Assembly (NCBI GenBank): GCA_021824065.1
Contig: JAKALU010000005.1
Span: 1 to 56,780 of the forward strand
Reading direction: 5' to 3'
DNA: 56,780 nt
Source of the DNA: Nitrospirota bacterium
Lineage (GTDB): Bacteria; Nitrospirota; Thermodesulfovibrionia; Thermodesulfovibrionales; UBA1546
Shown: piece by piece, positions 24,179 through 33,821 of the stretch
Numbering within the stretch: the stretch's first letter is position 1
Layout: each line of letters starts with the position of its first letter
The notes under the pieces: model-generated
Databases searched by the model: none
What the model was told of the DNA's origin: nothing
The model's input: the letters and a program-made list of their open reading frames with translations, nothing else
Translations under genes and position numbers: made by a program

Positions 24179-25266
24179 ACCTTTACCCCCTCTGCCTGAG
24201 AAGAGACAATCACCATGTCGTATTTCATCGGGAAGATGTCTTTCGACTTATCTCTTTTCGGGATTGCGCTGTCCAGACCGCATTCTTCAGACATTAATGC
24301 ATATTTACCTTTTACCCCGCCTACAACACCAGGTCGCAGCTTTTTGGAATCATGGAGCATAAAACATGCGCCGTCAGGGGTATATCCTATGACAACGTTA
24401 GGTCCATCAATACAGAGCGGCCTCAATGACTGTTTGATTAGCCTTAATGCATCGCTGTCTTTTCTTTGTTCTATCTCTGAAGGTTTCAGCGGTGTAATGA
24501 CATCTTTATAATAAGTTAATGGAAACCCCAATTGTCTTACAGTGTAGTGAAGTATGTGTGTGAATGTCTCGCTATCACTGTTATAGCCCATGTAGCCGGG
24601 AAAACCTCTGGACATGAGAAATTCCCTTATAGGAACGAACGCTGTATTTTCGCCGTTTGTCATAGAGCAAAAGCCCTGGATGAAAAATGGATGACATGCA
24701 TAAAGATAGATCTGGTAATTGGTGTTCTGCCTGCCCTGTGCAAATATAACCTTTGCTTTAAGCCCGTTTCTGTCAAGACCAAAAAATTCTCCAAGCTGAA
24801 GGGGGTCACCAACCTCTTTAAGTGTTATTACATCAGGGTAAAATGAAAACACAAATATTGATTCATCAGGCTCGCCGATTTTTCTGAGCGCAAGACGGGT
24901 GTTCATAAGAAGGTCTTCTTTTTCGTGCATGGGTTTATTTCTATAGTGCGCAGGATAGTCATAAACCCTTGCAAAATAGTAGTCCCGGGGAATCACACCT
25001 TTAACTTTTTTTATCTTTGGTGTCCACACGTGTTTAAGTTTAAACCCGTGTTTATCCATAAACTCATCAAGCACCCCGATCCCTTCTTTAGAGCAGATGC
25101 CGGACATTACGGGGTATCCTTTAAATTCCTCAAATTCTCCGCCGAGGTCTTTAAGTGTGAGGCCAAGACCTGAGCCATCATGCCCTTCCTTCATTGTCTC
25201 GAGAGCAAGGATGTTCTCCATTGGTGAGAAGTATTTATTAGATGTTATAGCAGCAAGTCTGCACAT
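24157..25266 (-). CDS. gltB1: Glutamate synthase class II glutamine amidotransferase subunit
   Basis: 369 aa. The protein starts MCRLAAITS, so Cys2 is the N-terminal nucleophile after Met removal. HDGSGLGLTLKD, RVYDYPAHYRNKP and MTNGENTAF, with MGYNSDSETF, fit the Ntn glutaminase fold in its stand-alone archaeal form. It hydrolyses glutamine and should channel ammonia to the FMN subunit encoded next. First gene of the operon behind a promoter with operator and attenuator at 25315-25427. Confidence 0.92.
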   Translation of the reverse strand: MCRLAAITSNKYFSPMENILALETMKEGHDGSGLGLTLKDLGGEFEEFKGYPVMSGICSKEGIGVLDEFMDKHGFKLKHVWTPKIKKVKGVIPRDYYFARVYDYPAHYRNKPMHEKEDLLMNTRLALRKIGEPDESIFVFSFYPDVITLKEVGDPLQLGEFFGLDRNGLKAKVIFAQGRQNTNYQIYLYACHPFFIQGFCSMTNGENTAFVPIREFLMSRGFPGYMGYNSDSETFTHILHYTVRQLGFPLTYYKDVITPLKPSEIEQRKDSDALRLIKQSLRPLCIDGPNVVIGYTPDGACFMLHDSKKLRPGVVGGVKGKYALMSEECGLDSAIPKRDKSKDIFPMKYDMVIVSSQAEGVKVWNQLKG

Positions 25267-25314
25267 TTTGTCTGCCTCTTATTTCTAATTATATCCCTCA
25301 ACTTGTTTTCAGGC

Positions 25315-25427
25315 AAAAAAAGCGTCTCTGCCACTCTTGCATATACGTATGACAGCAGACGCTAATTTTCAACGGTAACCGTTTGCCGTTCATTTTTATT
25401 CTATAAATTAAGGGGCTTTTTTGTCAA
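25315..25427 (-). promoter_or_regulatory. Promoter, palindromic operator and leader attenuator of glutamate synthase
   Basis: Minus strand: TTGACA (25427-25422), an 18-base spacer, TAGAAT (25403-25398). Just downstream lies AACGGTAACCGTT with a further half site TTGCCGTT (25371-25390), an obvious operator at the start point. Then AGCGTCTGC (25363-25355) can pair with GCAGAGACGCT (25331-25321), followed by a run of T (25320-25315). That is an intrinsic-terminator hairpin inside the leader, about 50 bases before the ATG. Confidence 0.62.
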
Positions 25428-25454
25428 CTTAATTAGGCATAAGTGAGGCTTGAT

Positions 25455-26648
25455 TTAAATATATTTTTCGACTATAAATGCAGCGAAATCCATAGAACTT
25501 GTAAAACCTGGTGAGATCGTGTTGAGAATGTGAATGCTGTTGCTGTCTTTTATAACGATAAAATCCATAACAAGCTCTTTTTTCTTCCAATCAATTAGCT
25601 GAGGTCTTATGCCAACTTTATCGGAGGGTAATATATCCTCAGGTTTTAAATCTTTTACCAGCGCATGTGCATCCTCAAAGAAGAATTTAGAAAAATACTT
25701 TTTTAGCTCTATAAGTGCAGTATTTCTAAACCTTCGATTCACTGCAAACAGCAGCGCATCCCTGAATAGAATATCAAAGACCTCTCTGTCTATCCCCTCA
25801 AGTGCTCCATAATTTTCCCTTCCAAAGGCAGGGATTGCGGTAGGACCCAGATACACCTCGCCATTTATGTTCTTTGTGAAATGAACACCTAAGAAGGGGT
25901 TTCTTATATCAGGGACTGGATAAATGTTCCCTTTTACGAGAGATGATTTTTCATCGTTTAATTTTTTATATGTGCCTTTAAAAGGGATTAGTTTATAGTT
26001 CGATCCAACACTAAAAAGATGTGCTATTTTGTCGCTATGAGCACCCGAAGCATTTATGAAAGTATTGAACTTTATGTTTTTATTTGATGCTATTACTGTA
26101 TCGCTTCCCTTTACACCTTTAAACTCTGTGCTGGTAAGGATTTTAACCTTTTCTGATGAGATAAGGTCGTTATAGAGGCTTTTTAATACTGCCTTTGGGT
26201 CAACTATGGCAGTGTAATGTGAATATAAAGCCATTAGATGGGTTTTTGCATTCGGCTCTATTTCCCGAAGCTGTTTTTCATCTATCAATTCAACCTTAGC
26301 TCCATTTTTTAAAGCCCTGTTGTGCAACTCTCTCAGTGTCTCTAATTCCCCTTCATTTTTTGTAACAATTACCTTGCCTGATTCCAATAATGGAAGATTT
26401 TTTTCTTTGCAGTACTGTTTCATCAGAAAATTTCCATTTAGACATGATTTAGCCCTCAGACTGTCAGGCGAATAATAAATGCCGGCATGCAGAACACCGC
26501 TGTTTCTTCCAGAGGCGTGTTTGCCTAAATTATCTTCCTTCTCAATTATTACTATGTTTTCGCATCCTCGTTTGAGCAGCTCCCGTGCAATTGTAAGGCC
26601 TATTATTCCACTGCCACAGATTAAAAAATCAGCCTCATAAAATTCCAT
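25455..26648 (-). CDS. lhgO: L-2-hydroxyglutarate oxidase family FAD protein
   Basis: 397 aa. The FAD motif FLICGSGIIGLTIARELLKR opens the chain. GKHASGRNSGVLHAGIYYSP and AIVDPKAV are LhgO/DAO-type signatures, LGVHFTKNINGEVYLGPTAIP is the family substrate-side stretch, and VGIRPQLID and SPGFTSSM close it. Expected to oxidise L-2-hydroxyglutarate to 2-oxoglutarate with electrons to a quinone. Its place between two glutamate synthase loci suggests a role in the 2-oxoglutarate supply. Divergent from the XRE-cupin regulator. Confidence 0.9.
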   Translation of the reverse strand: MEFYEADFLICGSGIIGLTIARELLKRGCENIVIIEKEDNLGKHASGRNSGVLHAGIYYSPDSLRAKSCLNGNFLMKQYCKEKNLPLLESGKVIVTKNEGELETLRELHNRALKNGAKVELIDEKQLREIEPNAKTHLMALYSHYTAIVDPKAVLKSLYNDLISSEKVKILTSTEFKGVKGSDTVIASNKNIKFNTFINASGAHSDKIAHLFSVGSNYKLIPFKGTYKKLNDEKSSLVKGNIYPVPDIRNPFLGVHFTKNINGEVYLGPTAIPAFGRENYGALEGIDREVFDILFRDALLFAVNRRFRNTALIELKKYFSKFFFEDAHALVKDLKPEDILPSDKVGIRPQLIDWKKKELVMDFIVIKDSNSIHILNTISPGFTSSMDFAAFIVEKYI

Positions 26649-26753
26649 ATCATCCCTCTGTTTCTTTTGAGCCTATTATAACATCCAAATGAACTGCCCT
26701 GCGACAGAAACCGCTGGATATCCTATAAGAATCAGGGGAAACGCTCGGCATCC

Positions 26754-26781
26754 TTGACAAAAAAAATCTATATCATTTAAA
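26754..26781 (+). promoter_or_regulatory. Promoter of the XRE-cupin regulator
   Basis: TTGACA (26754-26759), a 16-base spacer and TTTAAA (26776-26781). The ATG at 26786 follows within a few bases and no Shine-Dalgarno is visible, which suggests a leaderless transcript or the later ATG at 26816. Confidence 0.4.
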
Positions 26782-26785
26782 GTGT

Positions 26786-28072
26786 ATGACAATAGGCAAC
26801 CGTTTACCATCTAAAATGAGCAAAATATCTTCTGGCATAAGCAGTCTTGATAGTCTTATTGATTCATTATACATAGGTGACAATGTTGTCTGGGAAGTTG
26901 ATGCAGGGACGGCCTATGATGTATTTATACAGAATTTTGTCAGGCAATCGTTTGATGATTCTCAGAAAGTAATTTATGTAAGCTTTAACCGTTCTCCACA
27001 GACCATTCTGAATGAGCTAAGCAAATTTTTATCTCCGGATCACTTCATACTCATTGATTGTTTTACTTCAGGGAAGGGTAAAAATGATAGCACCTTCCTG
27101 AGATTTTATGAGAATACCAAAGACATAAATGCTGTCAGGATTAACAAACCTAAAGATATAGAGCAATTTACGCAGACACTTAATTCTATAGAGGACAGTT
27201 TTTCCCCTGGTGTAAGGTATGTCTTTGACAGTCTGACAGGGATGCAGGATCTCTGGGGCAATGAAGGCGACACGTATAAGTTTTTCACATATATGTGTCC
27301 GAGGCTGTATGACCTCGGGACGGTTGCTTACTGGCTTTTAGAAAAGGATGCGCACAGCCAGAGCTTCAAAGCAAATTTAAGGCATATAACCCAGGTTGTT
27401 TTTGATTTATATAAGAGGAGAGATAAGCTGTATATAAAGGCATTGAAGCTGAATAACAGGCAGGATAGGGAGGCGTTCAAGCCGCATCTTTATGAGATTG
27501 ACGGCAGAGATGTAATTATCACATTCCCCAAGCGCGAACCAGCAGGTGATATCGGAAGCAGGATAAGAGAAATAAGGACAAGACTTAGCATCAGCCAGAA
27601 GGAACTTGCTGATAAGGTTGATCTTACACCGAGTTTTATATCACAACTTGAAAGTAATCAGATAAGTCCGTCCCTTAGCTCTTTCTTGCAGATATGTAAT
27701 GCCCTTGATGTTAATCCCGGTCAATTTTTAGGAGATAAGAAAGTGGGTATGACATCATGGCTTTTTAGAAAGGAGATGGTTTTCTCAAGTCCTGCATCTT
27801 TAGAAGATGGAATAAAGATGTATAACATAACTATTGACGAAAGACTGTCTGCAGGGATAGTTATCTTTCCGCCCGGCACTACATTAAACAGGCACTTCAT
27901 CTATCACAAAACACCGGAATTTATTCACATTCTAAAGGGAGAACTTTTTGTAACAGTAGAAGACAGAATGGAAAGGCTGAGAACCGGTGACAGTGTTTAT
28001 CTAAAAGAATTTTTTCCATCTCAGTGGTGGAATGAAGGAGGTGAGGAGGCAGAAATACTTGTCGTATGGTGA
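26786..28072 (+). CDS. Three-domain regulator: degenerate KaiC/RAD55-like domain, XRE HTH, cupin
   Basis: 428 aa. Residues 11-235 follow the KaiC/RAD55 layout (ISSGISSLDSLI, KVIYVSFNRSP, GVRYVFDSLTGMQDLW), but the Walker A position reads GDNVVWEVDAGTAYD with no GKT/S, so ATP binding is doubtful. Residues about 255-312 are an XRE helix-turn-helix (IREIRTRLSISQKELADKVDLTPSFISQLE). The rest is a cupin (FPPGTTLNRHFIYHKTPEFIHILKGEL) that may sense a small molecule. It lies between lhgO and an FMN glutamate synthase gene, so nitrogen or 2-oxoglutarate metabolism is the likely target; that is inference. Confidence 0.85.
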   Translation: MTIGNRLPSKMSKISSGISSLDSLIDSLYIGDNVVWEVDAGTAYDVFIQNFVRQSFDDSQKVIYVSFNRSPQTILNELSKFLSPDHFILIDCFTSGKGKNDSTFLRFYENTKDINAVRINKPKDIEQFTQTLNSIEDSFSPGVRYVFDSLTGMQDLWGNEGDTYKFFTYMCPRLYDLGTVAYWLLEKDAHSQSFKANLRHITQVVFDLYKRRDKLYIKALKLNNRQDREAFKPHLYEIDGRDVIITFPKREPAGDIGSRIREIRTRLSISQKELADKVDLTPSFISQLESNQISPSLSSFLQICNALDVNPGQFLGDKKVGMTSWLFRKEMVFSSPASLEDGIKMYNITIDERLSAGIVIFPPGTTLNRHFIYHKTPEFIHILKGELFVTVEDRMERLRTGDSVYLKEFFPSQWWNEGGEEAEILVVW

Positions 28073-28106
28073 AAAGTTTTATTGACATTAAACGTTAATC
28101 TGGCAG

Positions 28107-28128
28107 AAAATACCATCGGTATTTTTTT
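28107..28128 (+). terminator. Rho-independent terminator after the regulator gene
   Basis: AAAATACC-ATC-GGTATTTT followed by TTT, 35 bases after the regulator stop. A second dyad, AATACTTAAT/ATTAAGTATT (about 28145-28177), lies between it and the next gene. Confidence 0.6.
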
Positions 28129-28197
28129 GCCCTTTTGGGTAATAAATACTTAATCAATGCCCAAAAGAATTAAGTATTGCTTTATTTGGAGGTTAAG

Positions 28198-29775
28198 ATG
28201 CACAGAGGTCAACCAAATGCAAGTTCAGCAACAGGAACAAAAAACAGGGTTCAGGATCCGGCACCATCATCTGGTATATGCGCTGTTTGTCTTGATGGGT
28301 GCCCAGGGCCATGCGAGGTTGGGAAGTCTTCCTATAGAGGAAGAGAAGTTCTCTATCCAATGCCGTTCGGGAAAATTACTGCAGGTGCAACAAAAAAATA
28401 CCCTGTGGATTATTCGCACATTAATATTCAGGGTACATGTGTTGGCGCTGTTGGAGTTGAGGCTGATTCTGACAAGGCGTTATTCCCCAAGGTATCGACT
28501 GAGGTGGAACTCGGTGGTAACAAGAACAAGGTTAAACTTAGCCTGCCTGTTTTTACAGGTGCATTGGGCTCAACTGATATTGCAAAGGATAACTGGGAAG
28601 GTCTTGCTGTCGGTGCTGCTATTTCAGGGATTATGGTTGTGATAGGTGAGAATGTTGTTGGAATGGACCCGAATGCAGAGTTCAAAAATGGCAGGGTAGT
28701 GAAGTCCCCCGAATTGGAAAGAAGGGTCAAATCTTTTAAGGAATGGCACAATGCATATGGTGAGATAATACTGCAGCAGAATGTTGAGGATACAAGGCTC
28801 GGTTCTGCAGAGTATGCAGTTGAAAAACTTGGTGTTAACTGCATAGAACTCAAGTGGGGTCAGGGCGCAAAGAACATTGGCGGCGAAGTGAAGTTAAAAA
28901 CGCTTGAGAGAGCACAGGAACTGAAAAAAAGAGGTTATATTGTGCTGCCAGATCCAGAGGATCCAACAGTACTGAAAGGATTCAAAGAAGGTGAATTTAA
29001 AGAATTCGAGAGACATTCAAGGCTCGGCATGGTCGAGTATGACGGGTTTATGAAAGCTGTTAAGCATTATAGAAATGCAGGAGCAAAGTTCGTTTCTTTG
29101 AAAACAGGCGCTTACAGGATATCTGACCTTGCAAGGGCTATAAAATTTTCTTCTGATGCTGAGATCGATCTCCTGACAATAGATGGCGCTGGAGGAGGCA
29201 CAGGTATGAGCCCATGGAGAATGATGATGGAATGGGGAATCCCAACAATCTATCTCCAGGCATTAGCGTATAAATTCGCTTCCCAGTTAAAGGCAAAGGG
29301 CAAATATGTGCCTGACCTTGCAATTGCTGGCGGTTTCTCCCTCGAAGACCATATATTCAAAGCACTGGCGCTGGGTGCGCCATTCTTCAAAGCAGTCTGC
29401 ATGGGAAGGTCACTTATGATTCCTGCGTTTGTTGGCAAAAACATCCAGAGATGGATTAAGGAAGATAAGTTAGCCCCGGAAATCAAGAAGTACGGTGATA
29501 CAGTCGAAAAAATATTCATAACCACAGAAACCCTGAAAGCAAAATATGGCAAAGATTTCAAGAAACTGCCTACAGGGGCTGTTGCAATGTACACATTTGC
29601 TGACAGGCTTAAGCTTGGACTTCAGCAGCTTATGGCTGGAGCAAGAAAATTTTCTGTCAAGTACATTGACAGAAATGACATTGTCAGCCTCACAAAAGAA
29701 TGCGCAGATGTAACAGGGATTCCTTATGTGATGGAATCAGACATGAAAGAGGCTGAGAGGATATTGTTAGGGTAG
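28198..29775 (+). CDS. FMN-binding glutamate synthase family protein (stand-alone)
   Basis: 525 aa. FMN-barrel motifs: TGALGSTDIAKDNWEGLAVG, IELKWGQGAKNIGGE, TIDGAGGGTGMSPW and AIAGGFSLEDHI. An N-terminal cysteine cluster (CAVCLDGCPGPC) could carry an Fe-S centre but is not a standard ferredoxin motif. No amidotransferase or GXGXG domain is attached, unlike the operon at 20095-25266, so it may make glutamate from free ammonia or act on another substrate. GGAGG (28188-28192) precedes ATG 28198; a TTG at 28177 is in frame but unsupported. Followed by nrpR-like, glnK and glnA genes. Confidence 0.85.
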   Translation: MHRGQPNASSATGTKNRVQDPAPSSGICAVCLDGCPGPCEVGKSSYRGREVLYPMPFGKITAGATKKYPVDYSHINIQGTCVGAVGVEADSDKALFPKVSTEVELGGNKNKVKLSLPVFTGALGSTDIAKDNWEGLAVGAAISGIMVVIGENVVGMDPNAEFKNGRVVKSPELERRVKSFKEWHNAYGEIILQQNVEDTRLGSAEYAVEKLGVNCIELKWGQGAKNIGGEVKLKTLERAQELKKRGYIVLPDPEDPTVLKGFKEGEFKEFERHSRLGMVEYDGFMKAVKHYRNAGAKFVSLKTGAYRISDLARAIKFSSDAEIDLLTIDGAGGGTGMSPWRMMMEWGIPTIYLQALAYKFASQLKAKGKYVPDLAIAGGFSLEDHIFKALALGAPFFKAVCMGRSLMIPAFVGKNIQRWIKEDKLAPEIKKYGDTVEKIFITTETLKAKYGKDFKKLPTGAVAMYTFADRLKLGLQQLMAGARKFSVKYIDRNDIVSLTKECADVTGIPYVMESDMKEAERILLG

Positions 29776-29804
29776 GAAGAAGATTTAAAACACAAAAAAT
29801 ATTA

Positions 29805-29850
29805 CACCCTCCCCCAATCCCCTCCCATCAAGGGAGGGGAGGGTGAGGGG
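29805..29850. repeat. G/C-run palindrome before nrpR-like gene
   Basis: CCCCTCCC (29819-29826) pairs with GGGAGGGG (29832-29839), and ACCCTC (29805-29810) with GAGGGT (29839-29844). The architecture is nested like the insertion in hom at 18701-18745. Confidence 0.7.
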
Positions 29851-29868
29851 ATTAAGGGCGAAAATTTT

Positions 29869-31192
<1,324 letters not shown>

Positions 31193-31193
<1 letters not shown>

Positions 31194-32518
31194 TGAAGAC
31201 AACAAAGGTATTGGAAAAGGCAAAAAAAGATAAGGTGATTTTTATAAACCTTCAGTTTACAGACATGCTGGGCTGTCTGAAGGAAGTAACTGCGCCTGTT
31301 CAAAATCTCCCTGACATAATGAAATACGGTGCATGGTTTGATGGTTCTTCTGTAGAGGGATTTGCAAGGATTCATGAAAGCGACCTTTATCTCAAGCCTG
31401 ATCCGGATACCTATGCAATTATTCCATGGTTGAGTTCTCCGGATGGAAATACAGCAAGGCTCATATGTGATATTTACATGCCTGACGGCAGCCCGTTTGA
31501 AGGAGATCCAAGGTTTATTTTAAAGAAGACTCTAAAAAAGGCTTCTGATATGGGTTTTGAATATGATGTAGGGCCTGAGCTTGAATTTTTCCTGTTTAGA
31601 AACGGTGCCGAGAAACTTACACCTATGGACAGCGGCGGTTATTTTGACCTTGCCAGCGATGAGGCGCATACCATAACAAGGGAGATAACAACTTCCCTTG
31701 AAATGTTTGGAATAGATGTTGAGGCATCACATCATGAGGTTGCACCAGGCCAATGCGAGATAGATTTTAAATATGGAGATGCCCTTAAAACTGCTGATAG
31801 GCTTTTAACATTGAGGGTAACTGTAAAGGCTATTGCACAGAGACATGGATTAAGGGCGTCTTTTATGCCCAAGCCGGTTATGGGCATGGCTGGTTCTGGC
31901 ATGCATGTCCATCAGAGCCTTTTTAACATTAAAACAAAAAAGAATGCATTTTATGACCGCAGTGATAAGTATAAGCTTTCAAAGACTGCATATAATTTTA
32001 TTTCAGGGCAACTCCACAACATAAAGGGAATGACAGCAGTTTTGTGCCCTACAGTTAATTCATATAAAAGGCTTGTAACAGGATTCGAGGCGCCTGTATA
32101 TATCTCATGGGCAAGGATAAACAGGTCAGCCCTTATAAGGGTTCCCCACTGGTTTGAGGATAAACCAAACTCAGCGCGGATAGAACTGAGATGTCCTGAC
32201 CCTGCATGCAATCCATATTTGGCATTTGCTGTGATGCTGGCAGCAGGGCTTGACGGCATTAAGAAAAACCTGAAATTGTCAGAACCTGTAGAGGAAAATC
32301 TGTATAAATTCGATGAAGAAAGACTCGCATCAATGAACATAGATACTCTCCCATCATCTTTGTATGAGTCAATAAATGAGCTTAAAAATAATAAGCTGAT
32401 ACAGGATGCGCTGGGGAAACACCTGTACAAAAGGTATATTCACATAAAGACAAAAGAATGGAATGAATTCAAGATGCAGGTGACAGAATGGGAGAGAGAG
32501 AAGTATCTGGATATATAA
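31193..32518 (+). CDS. glnA: Glutamine synthetase type I
   Basis: 441 aa. The metal and substrate motifs are present: KYGAWFDGSSVEGFARI, VGPELEFFLFR, EASHHEVAPGQCEIDF, MAGSGMHVHQSL, RINRSALIRVPHW and ARIELRCPDPACNPYLA. At 441 residues it is the shorter GSI-alpha type, and I do not see the NLYDLPPE adenylylation site, so control is probably by P-II or feedback, not adenylylation. Translation is coupled to glnK. The last 19 codons are present a second time at 33206-33265, beyond the HigBA module. Confidence 0.96.
32459..32514 (+). repeat. Direct repeat copy 1: 3' end of glnA
   Basis: 56 bases identical at 55 positions to 33206-33261. The one difference is a synonymous GAA/GAG Glu codon. Both copies run into a stop codon, but the stops differ (TAA here, TGA there). 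Confidence 0.93.
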
Positions 32519-32544
32519 TAAAGTATTTGGCTGATGCTGTTATT

Positions 32545-32850
32545 TCATGCAACCTTTGAGTATTCTTTTACTTCTTTTTCGAGCCGTTCACCGAGTTCCT
32601 CTGCCGTAACATCAAGGTCATACTGAGACTGCAACCCGAGCCAGAACTCTGAGGATGTTCCAAAGAACCTTGCCAGTCTGAGGGCAGTATCTGCCGTAAT
32701 CTTTCTTTTTCCGAGGATTATCTCGTTTATCCTCCGGGGAGGTACGCCTATATTCAGGGCAAGCCTGTTCTGGCTCAAACCCATAGGCTTAAGAAATTCC
32801 TCGAGAAGAACTTCGCCGGGGTGTACGGGTTTTAATCTTTTCTTTTTCAT
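32545..32850 (-). CDS. higA: HigA-family antitoxin
   Basis: 101 aa XRE-type protein. HPGEVLLEEFLKPMGLSQNRLA, VPPRRINEIILGKRKITADTALRLARFFGTSSEFWLGLQ is the HigA/VapI signature almost word for word. It binds the HigB toxin and the shared promoter. Located 10 bases after the toxin gene, in the toxin-first order typical of HigBA. The block lies between the two glnA 3' copies. Confidence 0.94.
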   Translation of the reverse strand: MKKKRLKPVHPGEVLLEEFLKPMGLSQNRLALNIGVPPRRINEIILGKRKITADTALRLARFFGTSSEFWLGLQSQYDLDVTAEELGERLEKEVKEYSKVA

Positions 32851-32860
32851 GTCTCACTCC

Positions 32861-33142
32861 TTAATGGTAATCTGTTATTTCGACATAGTACGCATCGCTA
32901 CCTTTCCAGATAAAACAGATGCGCCATTGGTCATTAATCCTTATGCTATACTGTCCTGCACGATTGCCAGCCAGCTTCTCAAGTCTATTCGCTGGAGGAA
33001 TTCTTAAGTCATTGATGCTCTGAGCATTGTTGATCATTCTTAATTTCCTCAATGCAATCTGCTGTATATCGCTCGGTAATTTTCTTGACCCTTCTCTGTG
33101 ATATATCTTCTCAGTCTCGCTATCCCGAAACGATTTGATCAT
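32861..33142 (-). CDS. higB: HigB-family toxin
   Basis: 93 aa RelE/ParE-fold mRNA interferase. MIKSFRDSETEKIYHREGSRKLP, ALRKLRMINNAQSINDLRIPPANRLEKL and YSIRINDQWRICFIW match HigB closely; these cleave mRNA on the ribosome. The -10 of its promoter ends only six bases before the ATG, with no ribosome site, so its mRNA is probably leaderless. Confidence 0.93.
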   Translation of the reverse strand: MIKSFRDSETEKIYHREGSRKLPSDIQQIALRKLRMINNAQSINDLRIPPANRLEKLAGNRAGQYSIRINDQWRICFIWKGSDAYYVEITDYH

Positions 33143-33147
33143 TGTAC

Positions 33148-33176
33148 AGTATATAACGCATCGCGTTAAACGTCAA
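33148..33176 (-). promoter_or_regulatory. higBA promoter with inverted-repeat operator
   Basis: Minus strand: TTGACG (33176-33171), 17-base spacer, TATACT (33153-33148). The spacer holds the palindrome TAACGC-ATC-GCGTTA (33154-33168), positioned for HigA repression. Confidence 0.65.
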
Positions 33177-33202
33177 GGATTATAATTTTGGGAGGGTAGG
33201 AT

Positions 33203-33265
33203 ATGTGGAATGAATTCAAGATGCAGGTGACAGAGTGGGAGAGAGAGAAGTATCTGGATATTTGA
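33203..33265 (+). CDS. Possible 20-codon ORF formed by the second glnA 3' copy
   Basis: ATG 33203 with GGAGGGTAGG just upstream opens a frame that encodes Met followed by the same last 19 residues as GlnA (WNEFKMQVTEWEREKYLDI), ending at TGA. It could be a gene relic, an attachment-site remnant or a translated micropeptide; the sequence alone does not decide. Confidence 0.35.
   Translation: MWNEFKMQVTEWEREKYLDI
33206..33261 (+). repeat. Direct repeat copy 2: 3' end of glnA beyond higBA
   Basis: See copy 1 at 32459-32514. The two copies flank about 690 bases that contain only higBA and its promoter. Confidence 0.93.
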
Positions 33266-33471
33266 TTATTCCGTTTCCAATCTAACGCCTAAACTCATGG
33301 TGCTATTTCTGTCACATCCGGCCTGCTTTGAGATTGCTTCGGTCAAATCAACCTCTTAGCAATGACGCAAAACAAAAGAGGCAGGGGACTGCCTCCTTTA
33401 AGACTCTTGACTAACAGCTAAAAACTGAAAACTGGTTTAAAGACCAACTGGTCTCAGCACCCCCAGGGGTT
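33266..33471. other. Gap after glnA repeat, with minus-strand terminator
   Basis: No coding frame of note. GAGGCAG-GGGA-CTGCCTC (33378-33395) reads on the minus strand as a hairpin followed by TTTTGTTTT and should terminate the zinc-ribbon gene. A TAACAGCTAAAAACTGAAAAC word repeat lies at 33412-33436. Confidence 0.5.
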
Positions 33472-33666
33472 TCAGCCACCGCCGCCTCCATAAAGCAGGC
33501 TGTGGATTTCAGAAGGACTCAGCGGACCAGACAGCTTCAACTGTTTTTCTCCACAGCCGGGACACGCTTCTTTCTGTATATCAACAGCATTATCTATCAT
33601 TGTTGCATATTGGCTTCCGCATTGCTGGCATATGCATCTGTTGTACGACATTGTACTTGTTTTCAT
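33472..33666 (-). CDS. Small zinc-ribbon protein
   Basis: 64 aa from ATG 33666, where GGAGGTGATT lies about 10 bases upstream; an ATG at 33705 is in frame but lies before that ribosome site. CICQQCGSQY and ACPGCGEKQLKL form a CxxC...CxxC zinc ribbon of FmdB-like size. SGPLSPSEIHSLLYGGGGG is an unusual glycine tail. Function unknown; possibly a regulator or metal-binding adaptor. Confidence 0.72.
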   Translation of the reverse strand: MKTSTMSYNRCICQQCGSQYATMIDNAVDIQKEACPGCGEKQLKLSGPLSPSEIHSLLYGGGGG

Positions 33667-33821
33667 AGTTGTCCAATCACCTCCGATGGAATGATATTGT
33701 TGCATTGTTTATTGATTATATCACAAATAACTTCTGCATGTCACTATAATTTTTCATTTATCTGTTTTCTTGTTAAGAGATTTTATTGCATCGTGTAATA
33801 AAAAACTTGTATGCTGATGCT

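Noticed and set aside
25321-25363. A known riboswitch upstream of glutamate synthase
   Set aside because: No conserved core of glutamine, glycine, lysine or other riboswitch classes could be recognised; only a simple terminator hairpin is supported.
28082-28106. Sigma-54 promoter before the FMN glutamate synthase
   Set aside because: TGGCAG is present, but no TTGCW element lies at the required spacing.
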